DNA from: Thomasclavelia spiroformis
GTDB taxonomy: Bacteria; Bacillota_I; Bacilli_A; Erysipelotrichales; Coprobacillaceae
Direction: 5' to 3'
NCBI GenBank assembly: GCA_018369555.1
Contig: JAGZCC010000006.1
Location: 1-56,491, forward strand
Length of the DNA stretch: 56,491 bases
Positions within the stretch are counted from its first letter, which is position 1. Each line of letters begins with the position of its first letter. Positions 27,500 to 35,799 of the stretch are shown in pieces. The notes beneath the pieces are model-generated. The model saw only the letters and a program-made list of their open reading frames with translations, ran no database searches and was not told the origin of the DNA. The translations under genes and the position numbers were made by a program.

Positions 27500-27749
27500 A
27501 TAAAACACCTCTTAGATAAATTATAATATAAAACACGAGAAAATACGATATAAAAAGATTGACAAAAAAACAAAGCATCTATCGATACTTTTTTAATTAT
27601 TTTCACTTTCAACTGTCAAACATCCGGTCTATTTTCAGCAATAATTTAAAATATAAAAATAAAGCTAACGCTTTTACAAAAAGGTAAATATACAACATAA
27701 AGTATAAAAATGTGTTATAATATGTCATATATGAGTGGGAGAGATACAT

Positions 27750-28409
27750 ATGATTAAAGTAGCAATTGTAGATGATGAACAAATAATATGTGATAAAATA
27801 AAAAATATATTACTTAAATTTGATAAAATAAAAGCATATACATATAATTCATTAAGTTTATTAGATCAAGAATATGATTTTATTTTATTAAATATTGAAA
27901 TGCCTGATTATGATGGAATAGAGTATTCAAAAAAACATTTAGATCAAAAAATTATCTTTATATCAAGTTATGACACTAGATATAAACAAGCATATGGGCC
28001 TAATATATATGGATATATCACTAAAGATAATTTGGAAACAGAGATAATAGAAAATGCATCAAAGATGATTGAATTAATGGAAAATAATGATGCACTGATA
28101 TTTAAAGTAAATGGTCAGGAAGTATCAATAAAGCAAAATAAGATTATTTATTTTATGTATTTAGGTGATAAAAATATTGCATTAGTATATGAAAATAGTC
28201 AGATGGTAGTTAAAAATCAAACAATAAAGAGTGTTATGGAAAATTTAAATGATGATTTTATAATGATAGATCGCGGAGTTGTAATCAATAAAAATAGAAT
28301 TGATAGAATATGTGATGAAGGAATATATTTAAAAGGTGTAAATAGTTTGTTTTATGTAAGTCGACGAAAAAGAAGAGAAGTAGTAAGAGCTTTTTATGAA
28401 ACTAAATAG
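27750..28409 (+). CDS. LytTR response regulator lacking the phospho-Asp
   Basis: The 219-residue protein has an N-terminal receiver domain (1-118) and a C-terminal LytTR DNA-binding domain (about 122-219), as in AgrA, ComE and PlnC. Start ATG 27750 follows GGGAGA by 8 bases; the in-frame GTG at 27735 lacks a site. The acid pair VDDE (D8, D9) and the lysine in YITKDN are kept, but the acceptor position reads LLNIEMPD, so Asn48 replaces the conserved Asp. It probably acts without phosphorylation. No histidine kinase gene is present in the window. Its stop codon falls inside promoter copy B, and both LytTR-type blocks are its likely targets. Confidence 0.85.
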   Translation: MIKVAIVDDEQIICDKIKNILLKFDKIKAYTYNSLSLLDQEYDFILLNIEMPDYDGIEYSKKHLDQKIIFISSYDTRYKQAYGPNIYGYITKDNLETEIIENASKMIELMENNDALIFKVNGQEVSIKQNKIIYFMYLGDKNIALVYENSQMVVKNQTIKSVMENLNDDFIMIDRGVVINKNRIDRICDEGIYLKGVNSLFYVSRRKRREVVRAFYETK

Positions 28410-28519
28410 TATTTATTTGACCGTTTAATTACATATTTAACCGTTTAAAGAGAGAAAAATAATATTTCTCTTTTTTTATGCTATGATGTAAGTGTAAAAG
28501 GTAATATAAATTTTATTTA
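28409..28519 (+). promoter_or_regulatory. LytTR-type promoter block, copy B
   Basis: Direct repeats ACCGTTTAA at 28420-28428 and 28440-28448 (20 bp start to start) are followed by the same AGAGAAA/TTTCTCT stem, T-run and -10 TATGAT (28482-28487) as copy A. The block starts at the regulator's stop codon and should drive the secreted protein gene at 28882. The remaining leader (28520-28846, about 330 bases) is very AT-rich and shows no gene I can support. Confidence 0.75.
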
Positions 28520-28855
28520 AAAAGACAAATTAAATTACTAAATTAAAAATATAGTTTTTTCTATAATATTAATAATAAAGAATAAAAAAATAATGATATT
28601 TATTTTTAAATCAGGTCAAAAAATTTTATGAATATATGATAATAAAATAGTTAAAATATTTTTAAAAGGAGATGATTCAAATAAATTATAGATAAATTTG
28701 TAAATAAGAAAAATTTTGTAATATAAAATATTAACCATGTTAGAATATTGCTATTTTTATAAATTAATTCAAGTTTTATTACATATAATGCATGAAATTT
28801 TATAAAACATTTATTTGCTCACTACTATATTTTATAATATTTTAAGAAAGGAGAA

Positions 28856-28871
28856 AGGTATGTTTATACCT
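28856..28871 (+). promoter_or_regulatory. Hairpin between ribosome site and start codon
   Basis: AGGTAT-GTTT-ATACCT sits between the AAAGGAG at 28847 and the main start codon. Folding would bring the ribosome site closer to the start at 28882 (or GTG 28873) and hide the leader ATG at 28860. Confidence 0.4.
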
Positions 28872-28901
28872 CGTGTTTATTATGAAAAAATTATTACTTA
28901 G
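28860..28901 (+). other. Possible 13-codon leader ORF overlapping the secreted protein gene
   Basis: ATG at 28860 lies 7 bases after AGGAG, the best ribosome site here, and opens MFIPRVYYEKIIT before TAG at 28899. It overlaps the first codons of the secreted protein in another frame. The main ATG at 28882 has no close ribosome site of its own, so coupling or re-initiation is possible. A sequence change in the start region is another explanation. Confidence 0.4.
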
Positions 28902-29202
28902 CTGTAGTTTAATGATAGTGTGTTTATTTGTATCGATGAATATACTTACTGCCGCTTATACAACTGTGCAAGATACAGATTCTTATGCATATAATCAAGC
29001 AAATTATGCTATTGTAACATTAAGTGGTCAAAGAGATACCAGTACCGATAGACTAAGCAATGTTAAAACAAGTGAAACGGTAAAAGGTCAAGTTGTAGTT
29101 GATTTTGAGACGATTCAAAGACCTAGTCAATTTTCTGCTAATGTAGATGTTAATTTTAGATATCAAGGACTTTATCGAGGGACTGTCCATTTAAGTATTT
29201 AG
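28882..29202 (+). CDS. Small secreted beta-rich protein, bacteriocin-like candidate
   Basis: A 106-residue product of unrecognised family. MKKLLLSCSLMIVCLFVSMN ILTA is a signal peptide with a probable cut after ILTA (residue 24). The mature part (about 82 residues) has no cysteine, many Thr, Ser and Val in alternating patterns suggesting beta strands, and ends FRYQGLYRGTVHLSI. The pattern A-x-x-A-I-x-T-L and STDR is shared with the secreted protein at 25953. The start is taken at ATG 28882, where the signal peptide begins, but GTG 28873 is possible. It sits behind promoter copy B and in front of two MacB-type transporters. Confidence 0.6.
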   Translation: MKKLLLSCSLMIVCLFVSMNILTAAYTTVQDTDSYAYNQANYAIVTLSGQRDTSTDRLSNVKTSETVKGQVVVDFETIQRPSQFSANVDVNFRYQGLYRGTVHLSI

Positions 29203-29204
29203 CT

Positions 29205-29232
29205 AAATAGGGAGCTAGCTCCCTATTTTAAA
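29205..29232 (+). terminator. Palindromic terminator between secreted protein and ABC genes
   Basis: The 24-bp perfect palindrome AAATAGGGAGCT/AGCTCCCTATTT is followed by a short T/A tail. Because it separates the secreted protein gene from the transporters, it may limit readthrough and keep transporter expression lower. Confidence 0.75.
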
Positions 29233-29402
29233 TATAATATTAAGTTATTGGATTTTATTGATTTTTATATAAGAAGAAATCTTAGAGTTAATTATAATAA
29301 TAGATTTTATATTCATTGTTTTTTTGATATCAATTTTATAAGTGTTTGAATGAATTTTGTATATATTTATATATGATAAAAAAGCAATTGGAGGGAGATA
29401 AT

Positions 29403-31544
29403 ATGATTGAGTTAAAGAATATTAATATATCTTTTGAGAAAAAAGATTGTATTAAAAATGGTTATTTTAAAGCATATCCTTACCAAATAACTTCAATCAT
29501 CGGAGAAAGTGGTACGGGTAAGAGTTCATTATTGTATTTAATTGCAATGTTAACATCAAAAAGTTGTAAATATTATTATGATGGTAAATTGTTAGAATTT
29601 AATGAAAAAGAGAAAAATAATTTTAGAAATAGAGAAATATCGTTTATTAGTCAAGATAGTATTTTAATCGATACAATTAGTGTAGAAGAAAATATAGAAC
29701 TTTATTTACAGATGTCAAAAAGTAATTATACTGTTGATGATTTATTAAAAGAAATAAATTTACAAGATAAAAAACATGCAATGCCCAACAATTTATCTGG
29801 TGGTGAGCGTCAAAGAGTTACTTTGGCTTGTGCCATAGCTAAAGATAGTAAAATTATTTTAGGTGATGAAATAACTTCAGCTCTTGATGATGAAAATAAA
29901 CAAATAGTTACTAAGATACTTAGAAAATGTACTAATCAGGGAAAAATTGTTATTTTAGTAAGTCATGAAGATAATATTATTGAAAATAGTGATCGTGTTT
30001 ATCGGATTGAACATTTAGAATTGATTTTAGAAAAAGAAACATCGATAAATTCAAATACAAATAGCATAGTTGATAATCGTAAGAATACTAATTTTTTTAG
30101 GATATTTAAAATTTTATTTTATTCAAATAGAAAATATGATTTAAGACGACTTTTGATTAGTGTTGTAGTTATGGCATTTATATTTTTAAGTGCATCAATT
30201 TTTGTAACATCTAATGAAAAACTTAATAATGAAAATTATTCTACCAATAATTTATCGATTAATAAACTTCTTGCAGTTAGTGATGAAAGTGGCTTTTTTC
30301 ATCAAACTGAAGGACAGCTAGGATATAGTGTGCATTTTATTAATTATCAAGAGCCGTTAGATATCTCTGTTATTAATAGATTAAATAATCTTGAGCATAT
30401 TAAAAAAAGTTATGATTATTATACATTTAATTATTTAATGTCGTCAGGTAGCGGTGTTTCTGAAAAAATGTCAATAAAAGTATTTAGAGATAATAAAGAA
30501 ATTTTAAAACGTAGTAATGAAAATACAATAAATGTTGATAAAGATTATCCTTTTTCAATTATTCCATTTTTTCCAGAAGACGAATTTGTTTCAAATAATA
30601 GTGGTATTTATGTAAATAGTAACATGGCATATTATTACAATATTGAAGTAGGAGATATTTTAGAATTAGAAATTAATGTTCCTTATGCAATGTTAGAATT
30701 AAATAATCAAGAAACTTTAACCCTTGATGATAACATTGAAGCAAAAGCATATAATCCAGTATCTTGCCTTGGTAATAGGGTACCATATAAAGGTAAAGTA
30801 ATTGGTATTATTGATTCAAATTCACAACTTGATAATGAAGTTTATCTTCATCATAGTATTATGGAAAAGATGATTAATGAACAAGTTGAAAAATATCAAA
30901 AAAATGAAATAGAAATTAATTATAATATTTTTGAAGGTTATTCATCAATAATGGATTTAAAACCATATGCAAAAGCTATTTTTGTTGATAAAAAAGAAAA
31001 TGTTTTAAAAGTACAAAATGATATTAATGAAATATCCGATGAAGTATTTGCTTACAATGAACATCAAAGCATGTTAGAGTTAGAAAATAATAGTGAACAA
31101 ATAAAAGATGATACAATTAAATTAACTATCGTATGTATATTAATAATAGTGATAGGTGTAATTGTTATAGAAATATTTTATCTAAAAAAATATAAATCAA
31201 CATATATGATGTTAAAGTTGATTGGATATAGTGAAAAAAAGAAAAATAAAATTTTTATCATTCATGGGTTATATCAAGGATTAATTATTTTATGTACAGC
31301 AATGATTGTATATATAATTGGATCAATTCCCTTGATTATTGCTTTGAAAACGAAAGAAAATATTTTATTGATACGTTCAAGTTTTCCAGATTTTTATAAT
31401 ACTTTTACAGGTTATGCAGTATTTTCATGGCAACATTTTATCTTCTTTACTAGTATTTTAGGATTGGTTCTTATAGTCAGCCATTTTGGGATGAAAGTAT
31501 TTTATGATCGTCTAGATACTGTTAAATGGTTGAGAGGTAAATAG
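29403..31544 (+). CDS. MacB-type ABC transporter, ATPase-FtsX fusion (first)
   Basis: The 713-residue protein has an N-terminal ATPase (1-215) with Walker A GESGTGKSS (34-42), signature LSGGE (131-135), Walker B IILGDE and H-loop SHED. A membrane helix near 248-270, a large external domain (about 275-570) and three C-terminal helices (about 573-597, 618-650, 675-700) follow, the MacB/FtsX layout. ATG 29403 is chosen: GGAGGGAG lies 6 bases upstream, unlike 29346. The next ABC gene begins one base after its stop. Such pairs export or give immunity to peptides, or sense them; position behind the secreted protein gene supports that, but the role is inferred. It resembles bacteriocin-associated membrane proteins in layout. 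Confidence 0.8.
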   Translation: MIELKNINISFEKKDCIKNGYFKAYPYQITSIIGESGTGKSSLLYLIAMLTSKSCKYYYDGKLLEFNEKEKNNFRNREISFISQDSILIDTISVEENIELYLQMSKSNYTVDDLLKEINLQDKKHAMPNNLSGGERQRVTLACAIAKDSKIILGDEITSALDDENKQIVTKILRKCTNQGKIVILVSHEDNIIENSDRVYRIEHLELILEKETSINSNTNSIVDNRKNTNFFRIFKILFYSNRKYDLRRLLISVVVMAFIFLSASIFVTSNEKLNNENYSTNNLSINKLLAVSDESGFFHQTEGQLGYSVHFINYQEPLDISVINRLNNLEHIKKSYDYYTFNYLMSSGSGVSEKMSIKVFRDNKEILKRSNENTINVDKDYPFSIIPFFPEDEFVSNNSGIYVNSNMAYYYNIEVGDILELEINVPYAMLELNNQETLTLDDNIEAKAYNPVSCLGNRVPYKGKVIGIIDSNSQLDNEVYLHHSIMEKMINEQVEKYQKNEIEINYNIFEGYSSIMDLKPYAKAIFVDKKENVLKVQNDINEISDEVFAYNEHQSMLELENNSEQIKDDTIKLTIVCILIIVIGVIVIEIFYLKKYKSTYMMLKLIGYSEKKKNKIFIIHGLYQGLIILCTAMIVYIIGSIPLIIALKTKENILLIRSSFPDFYNTFTGYAVFSWQHFIFFTSILGLVLIVSHFGMKVFYDRLDTVKWLRGK

Positions 31545-31545
31545 A

Positions 31546-33330
31546 ATGATTGAGATAAAAAATATTCATTTACAGATTCAAGATAAAGTGTTGCTTAAAA
31601 ATGAACAATTAAATATTAACGAAGGTTATATTTATGCAATCAGTGGAAAAAGTGGCTGTGGGAAAACAACATTATTATATGTAATTTCACTGTTATCTAA
31701 TTACTCTAATACTATTTATCATTGGGATGATCAGCAAATTGATAATTTAAGTGATGGAAAGATTGCAATGATTAGAAAAAATCGGATTGGTTATATTTTA
31801 CAAGATTTAGAACTTATTAGTGAGAATTTAACCCTTCGAGATAATATTAAATGTATGTTTGCACTTACAAATAAGAAAGATGACTGGGCTAAAGTTGATG
31901 AATATATGCATAAAATGAATCTTGATGGTTTATTGGATCAAAAAATTGATGAATTATCCAGAGGTCAAAGACAACGTTTTGCTTTAGTTTTAGCTCTTAT
32001 AAAAGATGCAAAATTAATTATTTTAGATGAACCTACTTCTTCATTGGATAAAGATAATACAATAAAACTGATGGCGTATCTTCAAATTATTGCAAAAAAA
32101 TATCATAAGATGATTGTTATTGCTAGTCATGATAAATATGTGATAAATAATTGTGATGTTTTATATGAAATCGAAAATTGTCATCTTGTTTTAAAAAAAC
32201 AGACATTAATTAAAGAAGGTGTATCAACAATAAAAGATGATACTAAAATCAATAATGATTTTTATAAAATTTACAATAAGAGTAATTATAAAGTAACAAA
32301 ATTATTAATGAAATTAATTTATATAATCATGATCATTGCAATATGCATTGGACCAGTCATTTTAACAATGTATATAAATGAAATCAAGCAGTTATATGAT
32401 CAATACGCTGGTGATGAGATTATCGTTGTGAATTCAGATGAAAATTCACCAAATGTTTTTAGTATAGAGCAAATAAATATGTTGAAGGAAATTGAACATG
32501 TTATTGATGTCGATTATTATTGGCAATTAGAAGGAATATTGGATTTTGGTAAAAATACAAAAGATGTAACTATTATTTCTAAAAAAAATTTAGATAAAAT
32601 AGCCATCCCATCATCTTTAGCAAATAAAATAACAAAAAACATGTCGTTATCAATGATGTTATCAGTTGAAAACCAAATATATGAATTTAAAACAGTAATA
32701 GATGATTACATAATTAAAGATTACTTAATAAGTGAAAATATTGATAATGAAGTGATTTTTTTACCAAAAAAGCTCGTTGATAAACTGTTTTTAAAACAGA
32801 ATATCACTAATAGTGCTTCACTGATAGTCAGATGTGGTAATATAGATAATATTGAAAAAACCATGAGTAAAATCACTAATTGGTTACCGGAAGCAACTGT
32901 TTTGTCTAATGGAACTAAATATAAAACACAATTAGATAATTTACAAAATATTGAACAGTTGATTAATTTGTTGCGCATTGTAGTAGTTACAGGTATGATT
33001 GTAATTGTTTATATCATTCAAACAATGGAAAATAGAAGTAGAATGAAAGAGATCGCTAATTTAAGAGTGAATGGGATTACAGAAAAAACATTTTATAAAT
33101 TGTGTTATTACGAAAATAGATTTGTTATTTTAGCTACAATGATTGGTTGCACTTTGGGATATATAATGACATTATTTTATTTTAAATCATCACTAGTATT
33201 TAGTGAATTGTTGTTAATTTTATTACAAGCAATTTTATGTTTATTAATAACTCAAATTATTCCATTAATTATTTCATCAAAACAAATTTTTAATAAAGGT
33301 ATCGCTAAGATTTTAAGAGGTAATAATTAA
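31546..33330 (+). CDS. MacB-type ABC transporter, ATPase-FtsX fusion (second)
   Basis: The 594-residue partner has the same order: ATPase with Walker A GKSGCGKTT (34-42), altered signature LSRGQ (137-141; Gly to Arg), Walker B LIILDEPTSS and SHDK H-loop. Then comes a helix at about 255-275, an external domain of about 190 residues, shorter than in the first transporter, and three C-terminal helices with ENRSRMKEIANLRVNGIT between the first two. It follows the first transporter by one base. The two differ in sequence and length, so they probably work as a heterodimer or as export and immunity pumps. The MEN-R-x-E-I-A-x-L-R-x-x-G turn is typical of FtsX domains. Confidence 0.8.
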   Translation: MIEIKNIHLQIQDKVLLKNEQLNINEGYIYAISGKSGCGKTTLLYVISLLSNYSNTIYHWDDQQIDNLSDGKIAMIRKNRIGYILQDLELISENLTLRDNIKCMFALTNKKDDWAKVDEYMHKMNLDGLLDQKIDELSRGQRQRFALVLALIKDAKLIILDEPTSSLDKDNTIKLMAYLQIIAKKYHKMIVIASHDKYVINNCDVLYEIENCHLVLKKQTLIKEGVSTIKDDTKINNDFYKIYNKSNYKVTKLLMKLIYIIMIIAICIGPVILTMYINEIKQLYDQYAGDEIIVVNSDENSPNVFSIEQINMLKEIEHVIDVDYYWQLEGILDFGKNTKDVTIISKKNLDKIAIPSSLANKITKNMSLSMMLSVENQIYEFKTVIDDYIIKDYLISENIDNEVIFLPKKLVDKLFLKQNITNSASLIVRCGNIDNIEKTMSKITNWLPEATVLSNGTKYKTQLDNLQNIEQLINLLRIVVVTGMIVIVYIIQTMENRSRMKEIANLRVNGITEKTFYKLCYYENRFVILATMIGCTLGYIMTLFYFKSSLVFSELLLILLQAILCLLITQIIPLIISSKQIFNKGIAKILRGNN

Positions 33331-33404
33331 AATATTTAATTATATAAGAAGTGAGGTGTTTTATTAAAAAAATAAATCAACGTATATAGCAGGTAGATTA
33401 AATA

Positions 33405-33630
33405 ATAATTGTATATGCAGTTAGCTTATTTTCATTAATTATTAATAATAGAATAGATTTAAATATATCACTGATTAGTCCTTTTTTCTTGATTTGTATA
33501 TTAAATCTAGTGAATTTACAATACTTTCATGGAAACACCTCGTGTTTTTTATAATTAGTTTAAGATTAGTTATTGTAGTTGTTTGTTTAGTAATGTGGTT
33601 ATTTTATTGCTATCCAGATATTATTAAATG
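33405..33630 (+). pseudogene. Frameshifted small membrane-protein gene
   Basis: Translation of 33408-33549 gives a hydrophobic run (VYAVSLFSLIINN, then LISPFFLICILNLVNLQYFH) that ends at a stop in the run of T at 33544. The other frame continues with IISLRLVIVVVCLVMWLFYC and YPDIIK before TGA at 33628-33630. Together they would give a protein of about 75-90 residues with two or three membrane helices, but no start codon is visible and two stops lie just upstream. Its place after the transporters suggests a lost immunity-type protein. Bases 33631-33735 show nothing further. Confidence 0.4.
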
Positions 33631-33753
33631 ATTGGGTGGTAAAAATAATGAATTTTATTAAAATGGTGGTTGTTAAAGTTATTTTTTATAAATAATTCTT
33701 GTTATATGAAAACAATTTTACTATAATAATTAATTATTGATAGGGAGGTTAGT

Positions 33754-34593
33754 ATGTTAAGAAATATAATTGGTGGTATTGCAATTGGGATTGCAAATGT
33801 TATTCCTGGTGTAAGTGGGGGTACAATGATGGTAATCCTTGGTATTTTTAATCGAATGATGGATGCGATTAGCGGTGTATTTAAACGTGAAAATCCCAAC
33901 CGAAAAGATGATATTATTTTTATTGTACAAGTTTTGATTGGGGCTGCTGTAGGAATAATTGGTTTTGCTAAAATTTTAGAAGTTTTGTTTGAATATTGTC
34001 CAACTCAAACGATATATTGGTTTATTGGCTTGATTGCTTTTAGTATACCGCTATTTTTAAAAGGTGAAATGAGTGGACAAAAATTAGCGATAGTACCTTT
34101 TATTTGTGGGTTAGCTGTTATTTTTATTTTAGAATTTTTAAATCCTGGTGAAGGTAAAACAATTGTAAATCCGGATTTTCCTTCGTTAAATGCAGGATTA
34201 TTTATTAAAATGGTGATTATTGGAGCAATATCTGGAGGTACGATGATTATGCCAGGTGTTAGCGGTAGTATGGTATTGCTTATTCTAGGTGAGTATTATT
34301 TATTTAAGTCATATTTGGCAAATGTTACTAGTTTTAGTTTAGAGATTATTTTACCTTTAGGGTTTATGGCAATAGGAATTGCGATAGGAATCGTTGTTAG
34401 TGCTAAGTTATGCTCATATTTTACAAGAACACATAAAGCTGGTTTTTTAAGTTTGATATTAGGTTTGATCGTTGCGTCATCATTAGTGTTAATTCCTTTT
34501 GATGTTGTTTATAATTTTAATCTAATTATAACTTCTTTAGTGGCTTTTGCTTTTGGTGGTATAATTGTTTTAGGGTTATCTAAAATACAGTAA
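33754..34593 (+). CDS. popT: DUF368 family undecaprenyl-phosphate translocase (PopT-like)
   Basis: The 279-residue polytopic membrane protein belongs to the DUF368 family, shown in other bacteria (PopT) to return undecaprenyl phosphate across the membrane for wall synthesis. Two related, inverted-repeat style motifs are seen: GIANVIPGVSGGTMMVILGIF (near 8-28) and ISGGTMIMPGVSGSMVLLILG (near 162-182). Eight or more hydrophobic segments fill the rest. AGGGAGG precedes the ATG. It is single, with a terminator behind it. A carrier-lipid recycling role is from family knowledge. Confidence 0.88.
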   Translation: MLRNIIGGIAIGIANVIPGVSGGTMMVILGIFNRMMDAISGVFKRENPNRKDDIIFIVQVLIGAAVGIIGFAKILEVLFEYCPTQTIYWFIGLIAFSIPLFLKGEMSGQKLAIVPFICGLAVIFILEFLNPGEGKTIVNPDFPSLNAGLFIKMVIIGAISGGTMIMPGVSGSMVLLILGEYYLFKSYLANVTSFSLEIILPLGFMAIGIAIGIVVSAKLCSYFTRTHKAGFLSLILGLIVASSLVLIPFDVVYNFNLIITSLVAFAFGGIIVLGLSKIQ

Positions 34594-34606
34594 AAATATT
34601 TTGAAG

Positions 34607-34636
34607 TGCCAAGCAGAAATGCTTGGCATTTATATT
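34607..34636 (+). terminator. Terminator of the DUF368 gene
   Basis: The stem TGCCAAGCA/TGCTTGGCA has a GAAA loop and a T-rich tail. The following 34637-34955 gap is AT-rich and shows no gene or RNA I can support. Confidence 0.8.
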
Positions 34637-34955
34637 TGATGTGTTCAAATTAATTGGAATGAAGATTATAAGTGAATACGTTGTGAATTGTGTGAATAAG
34701 TTAAAAAATAAGTTGGATTAATTTTTCTAGGTGTTATTAGATTTTGTTGGTTTGTACTGTTTTATATGATAGCTTTTTAATGTGTGTCAATTGATAATAA
34801 TTTAAGTTGCTGAGTAGTTGGTTTTATTTTTATAAAAAAGCATAATTTGAAATTTTTCTCTATATACAATACATAGTGATTAGTTACAACTGTTAATAAA
34901 AATATAAAAAAGAAAAATGATCACTAAAAAAGTATCTGATAATGAGGTGATCAAA

Positions 34956-35710
34956 TTGGTTAAACGAATAGATAAAATCTATGATTTTAAAAATGATTTC
35001 ATGTTCAAACACTCTCTTGGTAATGATCAAGATTCGGATTCTTTTTATTTGCCTAAACTCTTTATTGAAGGTATTTTAGATATCAGCTGTAAATCGCTTA
35101 CTATCTTAAATTCTGATCAAGTTGTTGAAAACATTGAAGACAAAGATATGCTTTTAGATATTAGAGTACAAACAAATACTGGTGATTATGTTAATGTTGA
35201 AATGCAGTATTCAGCATTTTCTAAAAATCAGTATCAAAGGTTTCAGATATATGGGGCATCATTATTATCAAGACAGGAAATTATCAAAAAAATATCAATC
35301 ATGTTTATCAGATAATCTTTATCGATGATATCGATAAAGTAAACTTAAAGTTATATGATCGCTATGAAAGTAGAAATAAAGAAGGAAAGCTTGAAAAATA
35401 TAATTTATTAACTAGAATATATGTCCAAATGCCCTATATCAATCTAATCAAAAAACAGAAAAAATTAGAAGAATTCAGTGAAGTAGAAAAGGGGATATAC
35501 ATATTTGAAAACGGAATAACAGATGATATAATAAAATTAAAGGGATATAACAAGGTGATGGCGATCATGAAAGATAAACTATTTAATAAATATTATTCTA
35601 AGGAAGATGATAGTATTTTGGAGAATTTGAATAGTGAAGAATATGATAAGATATTTGAAATGATTTTAGATAATCGTAGTATTGAAGAAATCAAAATTGT
35701 TTTAAAATAA
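34956..35710 (+). pseudogene. Rpn-family PD-(D/E)XK nuclease/transposase, frameshifted
   Basis: This is a nearly full-length gene of the Rpn recombination-promoting nuclease / PDDEXK_2 family. The TTG at 34956 is the likely start (GAGGTGAT just upstream; protein begins VKRIDKIYDFKNDFMFKHSLG). The nuclease core DIRVQTNTGDYVNVEMQ is intact. After LLSRQ at about 35275 the frame is lost; NYQKNINHVYQIIFIDDIDK continues in another frame through FENGITDDIIKLKGYNKVM to the end EIKIVLK. One indel therefore splits it into two parts. A related remnant lies at 1-251. The family contains mobile, DNA-cutting proteins often present in many copies. Confidence 0.8.
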
Positions 35711-35757
35711 TTATTAATGAAATTTAATAATAGGTAAATAAAGTTTTGTTTAAAAAT

Positions 35758-35799
35758 TTAGAGTGTAAAGCAAAAAAAATTAGAGTGTCAAGCAAAAAA
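35758..35799 (+). repeat. Tandem 20-bp direct repeat
   Basis: TTAGAGTGTAAAGCAAAAAA (35758-35777) and TTAGAGTGTCAAGCAAAAAA (35780-35799) differ at one base. They lie just upstream of the rpsP promoter. Confidence 0.7.

Noticed and set aside
28520..28846. Possible small genes in the long AT-rich leader before the second secreted protein
   Set aside because: Only frames of a few codons exist; the one AAGGAGATG match places the ribosome site directly against the ATG and stops after seven codons.
29346..29402. Upstream start of the first MacB-type transporter
   Set aside because: There is no ribosome site, and the extra residues precede the normal ATPase start. GGAGGGAG fits ATG 29403.
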